From the NCBI GenBank assembly GCA_023424275.1, contig JAFAED010000389.1:1-8729 (forward strand): DNA of 8,729 bases, read 5' to 3'. Positions within the stretch are counted from its first letter, which is position 1. Each line of letters begins with the position of its first letter. Positions 1-6,995 of the stretch are shown here, one piece after another. The notes under the pieces are model-generated. The model was not told the DNA's origin and did not search any database. It worked only from the letters and a program-made list of their open reading frames with translations. The position numbers and the translations under genes were made by a program. This stretch comes from Pseudomonadota bacterium. Lineage in GTDB: Bacteria > Pseudomonadota > Alphaproteobacteria > Sphingomonadales > Sphingomonadaceae.

Positions 1-3000
1 ACCAGACGCCGCCACTCTCGTGCTTTCTCCTCTGAAAGCAGCGAGGTCAAAAGATGTGGCTCAAGCATCATCGCCGCAGCGAGGCGGACGGTTCCGCTTG
101 GCGTCGGCCCGGTGACCGCCTTCAGGATCGCGGCCAAGACAGCGCCGGCATCATAGGGTTGCTGTGCTGAGCGTATCCACGCGTCGTCGGGCAAGTTGGC
201 CAGTGCCGGTTTTTGAAGAACCGTTGCACTATCCGCTATCTGGTTCGCGCCAAGTCCGAGTTCAGCAAATGTCCCGTCCGCCTCCATTCGATCCCAAGCC
301 TCCAATACGAGGCGGCGGGTGCGGTATTCGCCAAAGGCACGGATTTCCTTTTCCTTCAGCACGCGGAAGGTTTCCGAGGGATAGTCAGGGCCTTTCACAT
401 CCGCGGGGTCTAGGACGTAGCACAGCTCGTTGCGATCGAGGCCATAGGCGCGAGCGTAAAAGGCGTCGAGATCGGCGCGGAGCTTGGCGCGACGATCCTC
501 GTTCCAGGCGAAGGGCAGGCCGTCATGACCCAAGTCTCGCGCAAAGGGAGCGAGGGAATGCGAGGTATAGGTGAGTTCTAGCAACTTCGGGGTGAGGAAG
601 ATTAGGCGGAGTTCGGTGAAAAATTCAGGGGACAAGACGGGAAGCTGATAAAGATAGCCGAAGGTGAATGACGTGCCGCCGACCTTTTGTCTCGACGAGT
701 AGTCAACAATCAGGCTCGACAGACAGCCATAGAGTGCAGCAGCGAGCCGGGGCTCCAAAGAACAAAAAATAAGTGGCATCTTATGCCCAACGGCAACTCG
801 TGGAATAATCGTCGGAATAAGCGTTCGCTCGTTGGTCGGCGACGTCACATCACGCCACCCGAGCAACCAGCCTTGCGACCAGCCTTTAGATGCAAGCATT
901 CTGTCAACTTCGTCCACCTTCACCCAATAGAAAGGTTCTGGTTCGAACATCGGATCAGCGTGTTCTGCGTCTGAGGTTTCGGGAAGTACCCGATAGCCTC
1001 GATCATCGCCCCGGCTGCCATATCCTGACGCCCGATGGTCGAAGAAGCTCGCCATCTTTGCCTCGTAGAGCGGGACGTATCGGGTTGTTTTCGGGCTGCC
1101 CCCGACCAGCGGCAATGACCCTGCTCCTTGACCGTCCACGGCCATTACGCCCTGCGCTGGTCTGATTCCGGGCAGGACCCAGTCCATACCATCACGGACC
1201 AACCCATCAGCCTGTAGCTGAGCCGCTGTGCGAAAGAACTCGGAGTCCGAGGTCATGTTGAACAAACCTTGCCGAAACTCGAGACACCACGGGTTGCCTT
1301 GCTCGCTGTCCTCTTCGTGGATCAGCACGGGCGCAGAATGGTAGATCTTAGCCGTCAGTTCAGCGTCATAGCGTGACCGGAAGACCGGTGCCGTGCCGGT
1401 GTTCGGGTTGATCAATGCGATCTCTGCTGCCGACATGGTGAAGTTGCGTTCCGGTTCCAACAATTGATTCGGATCGGTCAGGAAGAACGCAAACTTGGCA
1501 AGAGGTTCGTCGCGCCCGAGTGTCAAAAGGCTGAACTTCATTCTGCTATCGATCGAGGCAAAAAGACCCGCTCGGTTCTCGAAATCGACCAGTTTCGCCA
1601 AGCGCTTTTTTTCCACCAGTGCGGCAAAGAAAGGCGCAGTCGTCGAGTCCGTCGCGATGCCGGTCGGGACAATGACACCGGCTCTATCTCGCGCTAGGTT
1701 GGCAAAATGCTCAGCAAATAGCGCGTAGGTGTTCACTTTGCCCCGAGCGGTGAGATCGAAGCGGCCGGAAGCACGGGCGAACTCATTCACTGCGTCAGAC
1801 CCACGCACGGCGGACTGAAATTCTCGGAAGGCATCAGGGTTTTCCAGCTGCAAGGTTTCAATCGCACGCTTGCGGGCCGCTCCAGCTAAAGTGGCAATCT
1901 CGGGGTGTCTGGCAGCAAAATACTCTTTCTCTGATAGCTGCATTACCTCCCACGGCGGATTGCCCAGCACCACGTCGAAACCGCCCTGTTGCATCACGTC
2001 AGGGAATTCCAGCGGCCAATGGAAGGCGCGGGCGTGGCGGGCAATTTCGGCACGTCCGATCAATGGCCCCCAGACCTGGCCGTCATCCAACGCCTGCCAG
2101 ACATCGGACGTCGTCGGGATCGTGCTGGAACCACGCGATGCAGGAGCCCCGCCGACCTTTGGCAAAAGGAAGGCCGAGACATAGAGGTCGCAGGCGACCT
2201 CAAGCTTCCGGAAACTGTGACTTTCCCGCAGGGTACGGAATGTCCTGTCCTTCGTCTTGATATCGGCGATAGTATCCTCGGTTAGCGCACGAAAGCCGGT
2301 ATATTCGGTGGCTATCGGGCGCACCGCAGGCAATCTCGATTTGCCGCCGAAGAAGTCCAGCCGTCCCTGACCTGCCTTCGCGTCCTTGTTCGCCCGCAGG
2401 TAGTATTTTGCGGTTTCCTTGTCGTCGCCGGTCAACGGCTTGTAGGCAGTGTCGGGAACTCCCTGATCCAGTGCGCTCAGGTCAAAAATCCCCAAAAGCG
2501 CATCGCCGCAACGAATCTGCGCGTCAAAGAACCCGAGGGGTTTGCCGGGATCGACGGTTTCGATCCACAATGCCACCTTGGTCAGCTCAACCGCCATAGG
2601 GTTGCGATCCACCCCGTGAATGCACTCTCGGGCGACATCCCGCATTGCGTGGCGGAAATCCTCGGACGTCGGCGTGCCATCGGCGCGAATGCGGGCAAGG
2701 CGCGTTGCGATGCGGCGGGCAGCTGCCAGCAGGAAGTGCCCCGAACCACAGGCCGGGTCGATGACCGAGAGCTTCAGAAGCGCCCGAGCCGGATCATCCG
2801 CCTGTGCCTCGGTGCGATCCAGCACCGGGTCAAGTGCGGTGTCGAGCAGAGCCTGCACGAGGCTGTCGGGCGTATAGTAGGACCCGGTGGTCTTGCGCTG
2901 GTTGCCCTTTTTCTCAGCGGTTTCCGAGGCGAAGACGAGGCTCTTTCCATCATCGCCCAACTGTGGCTGAAGCTCGAGAAGGGATTCATAGACGGAGCCC

Positions 3001-4223
3001 AGTTCCTCGGTTTCCATTGCACGCCAGTTGACCGGGCTCATGCCGGTTTTTCCAGGTAACCATGACAGGCGGTATAGAGCCTCCATGAAGGCGCGGTTGC
3101 GCAAGTTCGCCGTTTCCAGATGCGGCAGCTTGTCGGACGAGAAGATGCCGCCAAGGGCAGGAAGCCCGAGCGCCTCCTGTCCTGAAGCGAGGGCGCGAAA
3201 GACGACCTTCAGCCCCTCATAACGGTCCCGGTGCTTGTCCCATGTGGCGGCGCGCGCCGCTTGGGTGCGAAGTGCCGTAAGGCTGTAGCCGTCTGCGTAG
3301 AGCTTGCGAGCGGCTGGCGTCGCAGTATCCGGATGGAGCAAGTTCCGGTCTTCGGCCACCATCAGGAAGATGAGGCGATAGACGAGGCGCAGTAGCTCGT
3401 TGAACCACTCGGTCAGATTGACCTCGCCTGATTTTAGGCGTGATTCGAGGTCGGGATTGGCTTCGAGAAAACCCGATCCCAAGACCTTCAGCGCGGTTTC
3501 GACCTGGGCCGCCAGCCGATCACGGGCTGCCTCGCCTTCGCGGGAGCCTGCGTCTCGCCAGCGTTCGAGCGCGCAATCCGTTGCGGGCGTGTCGGAAACA
3601 CCGAACCGGGTACGATGTATTAGCGACCACAGGACCGCGAAGGAGGCCGCGTCTTCATTTGTGAATATCTGGGTCAGATCGGCCTCGATGTAGGCCGGTC
3701 TGGTCAGCGAGGCGTTGTCACGCATCAGCCGGATTGTCGTCCCGTTGGTAACAAGGCCCCAAAGATAACTGTCGTCTTCGTTGAGGTGGTCCTGTAGCGC
3801 GAAAGCAGGTGAGCGTGAGCGTTCGACCGAAAGCGTCGGGCTGCGGCGGTCGAGCTTTTCCTCATGGGGAGGGACGATGATGATCGGCACACGGCTGCCG
3901 GCAACGAAGGAGAGAACACCCTCCGCGGGCACCAGGTCGTCAAAACCCAGTGTCTCGGCCAGAAATTCGCGCATAAATCGGCGAGTGGCCTCAACCGAAG
4001 GGTTCTGCAAGCCGCGGAAGGCATCGAAATGTGACTGGCCAACGCGGAAGGCGGTCGAGATTTCCTCGCGAATCGTAAGACCCTTGCGGATACGGTAGGA
4101 TCGGCGGGTTTCCTCGTCGTCCTTTTGTGCGGCGATCTCGGCAACCATTGCCGGAGCGATCAGGTTGCCTTCGAGGTTGAGTGAAGGCCAAGCGGACATG
4201 TCAATGATGGGTTTGCGAGCCAT
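1..4223 (-). CDS. drmMI: Large Eco57I/PglX-type adenine-N6 DNA methyltransferase, DrmMI-like (3' end outside window)
   Basis: The frame is open for 1407 codons from ATG 4223 to base 1 with no stop, so the C-terminus is missing. It should transfer methyl from S-adenosylmethionine to adenine N6 in a specific DNA sequence. Seen in order: an N-terminal region with VPIIIVPPHEEKLD (112-125) and WGLVTNGTTIRLMRD (155-169), reminiscent of the degenerate nuclease-like domain of type IIG/PglX proteins; a helical region; YYTPDSLV (449-456); SAM-binding motif I DPACGSGHFL (489-498); acidic motif II in GVDRNPMAVELTK (537-549); catalytic motif IV NPPW (755-758); NPNTGTAPVF (939-948); YVPLYEAKM and FDHR (1049-1064), then a probable target-recognition region; and GPDYPSETFRVL (1278-1289). 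Motifs I and IV are canonical, so it is probably active. It starts 3 bases after the helicase stop with only a weak GAG nearby, so coupling is likely. A downstream ATG at 4199 is less favoured. The methylase family is firm. DrmMI rather than PglX is inferred from the adjoining SNF2 gene. Confidence 0.92.
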   Translation of the reverse strand, partial: MARKPIIDMSAWPSLNLEGNLIAPAMVAEIAAQKDDEETRRSYRIRKGLTIREEISTAFRVGQSHFDAFRGLQNPSVEATRRFMREFLAETLGFDDLVPAEGVLSFVAGSRVPIIIVPPHEEKLDRRSPTLSVERSRSPAFALQDHLNEDDSYLWGLVTNGTTIRLMRDNASLTRPAYIEADLTQIFTNEDAASFAVLWSLIHRTRFGVSDTPATDCALERWRDAGSREGEAARDRLAAQVETALKVLGSGFLEANPDLESRLKSGEVNLTEWFNELLRLVYRLIFLMVAEDRNLLHPDTATPAARKLYADGYSLTALRTQAARAATWDKHRDRYEGLKVVFRALASGQEALGLPALGGIFSSDKLPHLETANLRNRAFMEALYRLSWLPGKTGMSPVNWRAMETEELGSVYESLLELQPQLGDDGKSLVFASETAEKKGNQRKTTGSYYTPDSLVQALLDTALDPVLDRTEAQADDPARALLKLSVIDPACGSGHFLLAAARRIATRLARIRADGTPTSEDFRHAMRDVARECIHGVDRNPMAVELTKVALWIETVDPGKPLGFFDAQIRCGDALLGIFDLSALDQGVPDTAYKPLTGDDKETAKYYLRANKDAKAGQGRLDFFGGKSRLPAVRPIATEYTGFRALTEDTIADIKTKDRTFRTLRESHSFRKLEVACDLYVSAFLLPKVGGAPASRGSSTIPTTSDVWQALDDGQVWGPLIGRAEIARHARAFHWPLEFPDVMQQGGFDVVLGNPPWEVMQLSEKEYFAARHPEIATLAGAARKRAIETLQLENPDAFREFQSAVRGSDAVNEFARASGRFDLTARGKVNTYALFAEHFANLARDRAGVIVPTGIATDSTTAPFFAALVEKKRLAKLVDFENRAGLFASIDSRMKFSLLTLGRDEPLAKFAFFLTDPNQLLEPERNFTMSAAEIALINPNTGTAPVFRSRYDAELTAKIYHSAPVLIHEEDSEQGNPWCLEFRQGLFNMTSDSEFFRTAAQLQADGLVRDGMDWVLPGIRPAQGVMAVDGQGAGSLPLVGGSPKTTRYVPLYEAKMASFFDHRASGYGSRGDDRGYRVLPETSDAEHADPMFEPEPFYWVKVDEVDRMLASKGWSQGWLLGWRDVTSPTNERTLIPTIIPRVAVGHKMPLIFCSLEPRLAAALYGCLSSLIVDYSSRQKVGGTSFTFGYLYQLPVLSPEFFTELRLIFLTPKLLELTYTSHSLAPFARDLGHDGLPFAWNEDRRAKLRADLDAFYARAYGLDRNELCYVLDPADVKGPDYPSETFRVLKEKEIRAFGEYRTRRLVLEAWDRMEADGTFAELGLGANQIADSATVLQKPALANLPDDAWIRSAQQPYDAGAVLAAILKAVTGPTPSGTVRLAAAMMLEPHLLTSLLSEEKAREWRRL
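1606..1612 (-). other. A7 run forming an in-frame A AAA AAG heptamer inside the methylase gene
   Basis: Codons GAA AAA AAG (Glu871-Lys872-Lys873 of the methylase) create the same in-frame heptamer as the -1 slippery site of E. coli dnaX. A -1 shift here would meet TAG after about 18 codons and yield a protein of roughly 890 residues that keeps motifs I and IV but loses the target-recognition part. I see no good upstream Shine-Dalgarno stimulator and no strong downstream stem, so programmed shifting is only a possibility; indels in the run could also switch the gene off. Confidence 0.25.
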
Positions 4224-4226
4224 AGT

Positions 4227-6992
4227 TCAGATCTCGCTCGGCATCAGAACAAAAAGGCCAATTACATCAGGCGGCAAAACGGCTTCGACGGTTACACGGG
4301 AAGCCGCGCCTGCAGCGGCGCGCAAACGGGCATGATCATGCATCAGCTCCTCGGCTCGCTGCCGCACGAAGGCAGTCAAGGGATCTTGGAGAACGGAGGA
4401 TAGATCTTCACGGGCCTTGCCGATGAAACGCTCGCGTGCCGATTGCGCGAGGTCAGAGGTCGCAGAGGTGTTGAGGAGCCTGCGCGCATCATCTCCGACA
4501 GCGATAATCTCGTTGCCCTGGAGCGCGACAAGAGCAGCTTCCTCAGCCAGAAGCAGACGCTCACTGCGGGCGTGGACGGTGAGCTTGAATCGAATGCGCA
4601 GCAACGCGAGCCGCGTGAGCTTTTGTACTGCCTCTGTGGGCCAGGCGCCGACACGGCCGATACCAAGTGATGGCAGTGCTTCGGTATCCAGCGAGGCTTC
4701 AACCAAAGATTCAGCCAATATAGCGGTCAAAGGGTGCGTTCGTGTTAGGAGCGAAGCGCCCGATGGTGCAGGTTCGGCCAATGCCAACCGTACCGATCCT
4801 TTCAAACCATGTTGTTCGAGCCGTTCTCGCAAGCCAGCATCCAAGCCATGGACATGGGCTAGAAGCAGCGACTTCTTGGTTTCCAAGGGAACGCCAAAGC
4901 GCGCCATTGCAGCTTCGACAAAGGCGCGCGCATCCTCCGGCGAACCCAGGAAGTTACGCACCTTCGCCCATTCAGGCGCTACCTCTTGTGGCTTTATCGC
5001 ATTCTGAGCAAAGCGGGCGCGGGATTTCCTCTCATTCTCAGCGGCGTCGCGCCAGCGTGCCTCCATCGCCTTCGTTCCATCGTCGAGGCGAAGGTCCAGC
5101 GCCAACTGTTTCACTCCGCCCCGTCGCAGCATCATCGCGGCCATCAACGCATCGGTGACCGGTCCGCGTTCATCCGGCAACGGCACAGTGACGCCTGTCG
5201 CTTTGCGAATTTCTTCTGCTTTGCGCAGGATCACCTCGAAGACAGCGCCGTCAATCGCGCTGTCCGGTGAGAACATCATAATCGAGCGAACACGCTCTGC
5301 TGGTTGTCCGAAACGGTCCACCCGGCCTTCGCGCTGCTGATGCCGGGTTGGGTTCCAGCACAGATCATAGTGCACGACCGTGTCGAAGATTTGCTGGAGA
5401 TTGATACCCTCCGACAGGCAGTCGGTAGCGACAAGCAGCAGCTGTCTGCTTTCTTCGCCATCACCGGCAACCATATCGGCGACCCGATTACGGCGCTCGT
5501 CCGGCGTTAAAACGCCGGTTACCGCTTCGATTGTCAGCTTCGGGAAGGCACGACGAAGGCCATCGCGGACATAGTCAGCCGTTGCAAGAAAGCGGCAGAA
5601 CACAACTGGATTGGCGCCCTGTTTCAGGAGCGGTTTCAGGGCATCGATCAGCGCGTCAAGTTTGGGATCAGTTTGCGAGATCAGGGTCTCAGCCTGATCA
5701 ACGAGTGCAAGAAGCGCTGGATCGGTGGCGAAACTCGTCCCTGGCTCGAGGTCGACGGCATCCTCGTCATCACCATCGTCATCGTAGATTTGCGGCTCCA
5801 GCCGGTCGGTCTCGTTGGATACCCGGTTGCGCAGGGCGCTGAGAGCTGCAGCAGGTGAGGAGCCAACACAACGCATCAGCGCCAGCGTGCCCCAGAAGGC
5901 GAGCCTACGTTCGTGCACGGTCTCGCCGGCACGGGAAACCACCCTGAAGCAATAATCGAGGACGGCCTCCTGAAAGCCGAGATGCGCCGTCGAAAGCCGG
6001 TAGGAGAATTCAGCTGTATCATGCTTCGGGAACGCGCGCTCTTCATGCCATTCCCCTGACACGAGATCGATGCGTCGACGCTGGACAAAATGCCGGGCCA
6101 GCCGTTCGCGGTATCGCGAGTCGTCAAAGTCCATCGAAGCGAATGCTGGATCGATCAGCGAAAGCAGCCGGCCGAAGGCCTCTTCATCCCCGGAATGCGG
6201 GGTAGCCGTCAGCAGGATCATGCGACGTTCGGTTGCTTTCGCCAATCCAGACAGAAGCTCGAAACGCTGCTGCTTGCCAGCGCCGGTACCGACACAGGCA
6301 TGCGCCTCATCGACGATCACGAAATCCGGGCACGCTCTAGCAAAACCTTCCCTGCGTTTTTCGGCTTTGATGTAGTCGAGACTGACCACCGTGTGAGGAT
6401 AGGCATCGAACAGTGTCTGTGACAGCGGCAGGCCACGTTCTAGACGGGCAGCACTCCCCGAAGTAACCGCCACGGCGTCGATGCCGAACCGGGATTTAAG
6501 TTCGATTACCCACTGCTCGACCAGGTGTGGCGGGCAAAGAACCGAGAACGCATCGACCTCGCCACGATCCATCAACTCACGCAGGATCAGTCCTGCCTCG
6601 ATCGTTTTCCCGATGCCGACGTCATCAGCGATCAAAAGGCGCGGCACCTGAAGGCGAAGCGCCATGAGCAAGGGTACGAGCTGATAGACCCTTGGCTCGA
6701 ACGCGAGCTGCGCGGCGGAGCGGAATGGACCCGCTCCACGGCGGAGTGTGAGGCGAAGGGCATCGGCCAGTAGCGCGGCCTTGGCTTGGACGGTGTGGCG
6801 GGCGTTTTCTGGTAGATCAAAGCGCGCAGGTTCGACCGGCATGATCTCCAACAGCGGGTCGAGGATCACGGCATCGCTTTCCCCACCTGAGAGCGGTCGC
6901 AGATAGAGTAGCCCTTCGCGAGGTGTCGGAAGGGCAACCCATTCGCGACCGCGAGCACGGACGAGATCGCCCGGAGCAAAATTAACGGTCAT
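4227..6992 (-). CDS. drmD: SNF2/RapA-type DNA-dependent ATPase, DrmD-like (DISARM class 1)
   Basis: A complete 921-residue cytoplasmic helicase-like motor. The N-terminus (about 5-60, GDLVRARGREWVALP) looks like a small beta domain as in RapA/DrmD proteins. The core follows: a Q-like element near 98-112, Walker A DDVGIGKT (123-130), DEAH box in IVDEAHAC (226-233), motif III LTATPHSG (261-268), then lobe 2 with VVFCRF (463-468), motif V VATDCLSEGINLQ (521-533) and motif VI HQQREGRVDRFGQ (551-563) with its arginines intact, so ATPase activity is expected. A very acidic stretch (404-415) lies between the lobes. About 310 residues after the core have no motif I can name. Start ATG is set by the AAGGAG site 6 bases upstream. 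It sits 3 bases after the DUF1998 gene and 3 before the methylase, which is what suggests DrmD rather than housekeeping RapA. In DISARM the SNF2 protein marks class 1. SNF2 call is near certain; DrmD is likely but rests partly on context. Confidence 0.9.
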   Translation of the reverse strand: MTVNFAPGDLVRARGREWVALPTPREGLLYLRPLSGGESDAVILDPLLEIMPVEPARFDLPENARHTVQAKAALLADALRLTLRRGAGPFRSAAQLAFEPRVYQLVPLLMALRLQVPRLLIADDVGIGKTIEAGLILRELMDRGEVDAFSVLCPPHLVEQWVIELKSRFGIDAVAVTSGSAARLERGLPLSQTLFDAYPHTVVSLDYIKAEKRREGFARACPDFVIVDEAHACVGTGAGKQQRFELLSGLAKATERRMILLTATPHSGDEEAFGRLLSLIDPAFASMDFDDSRYRERLARHFVQRRRIDLVSGEWHEERAFPKHDTAEFSYRLSTAHLGFQEAVLDYCFRVVSRAGETVHERRLAFWGTLALMRCVGSSPAAALSALRNRVSNETDRLEPQIYDDDGDDEDAVDLEPGTSFATDPALLALVDQAETLISQTDPKLDALIDALKPLLKQGANPVVFCRFLATADYVRDGLRRAFPKLTIEAVTGVLTPDERRNRVADMVAGDGEESRQLLLVATDCLSEGINLQQIFDTVVHYDLCWNPTRHQQREGRVDRFGQPAERVRSIMMFSPDSAIDGAVFEVILRKAEEIRKATGVTVPLPDERGPVTDALMAAMMLRRGGVKQLALDLRLDDGTKAMEARWRDAAENERKSRARFAQNAIKPQEVAPEWAKVRNFLGSPEDARAFVEAAMARFGVPLETKKSLLLAHVHGLDAGLRERLEQHGLKGSVRLALAEPAPSGASLLTRTHPLTAILAESLVEASLDTEALPSLGIGRVGAWPTEAVQKLTRLALLRIRFKLTVHARSERLLLAEEAALVALQGNEIIAVGDDARRLLNTSATSDLAQSARERFIGKAREDLSSVLQDPLTAFVRQRAEELMHDHARLRAAAGAASRVTVEAVLPPDVIGLFVLMPSEI

Positions 6993-6995
6993 GGG

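Noticed and set aside
2616..3059. Plus-strand open frame of 147 codons opposite the methylase motif I region
   Set aside because: It overlaps the conserved YYTPDSLV and DPACGSGHFL coding stretch and carries no motif of its own.
3725..4144. 139-codon minus-strand frame inside the methylase gene
   Set aside because: It is out of frame with the 1407-codon methylase and its translation is Arg/Ser/Pro-rich. It suggests a frameshifted gene at first sight, but the true frame is continuous across it.
4197..4199. Downstream ATG as an alternative methylase start (at Met9)
   Set aside because: The ATG at 4223 follows the helicase stop by 3 bases, matching the upstream junction, and the first eight residues are plausible protein; no better ribosome-binding site favours Met9.
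1..4223. Possible decayed or frameshifted methylase, since no closed long frame is apparent on this stretch
   Set aside because: Reading the minus strand codon by codon from ATG 4223 gives an uninterrupted frame to base 1 with all key motifs; it only lacks a stop because the window ends.
4417..5007. 196-codon plus-strand open frame opposite the 3' part of the SNF2 gene
   Set aside because: Low-complexity Ser/Arg/Ala-rich translation typical of a reverse-strand shadow, with no family resemblance.
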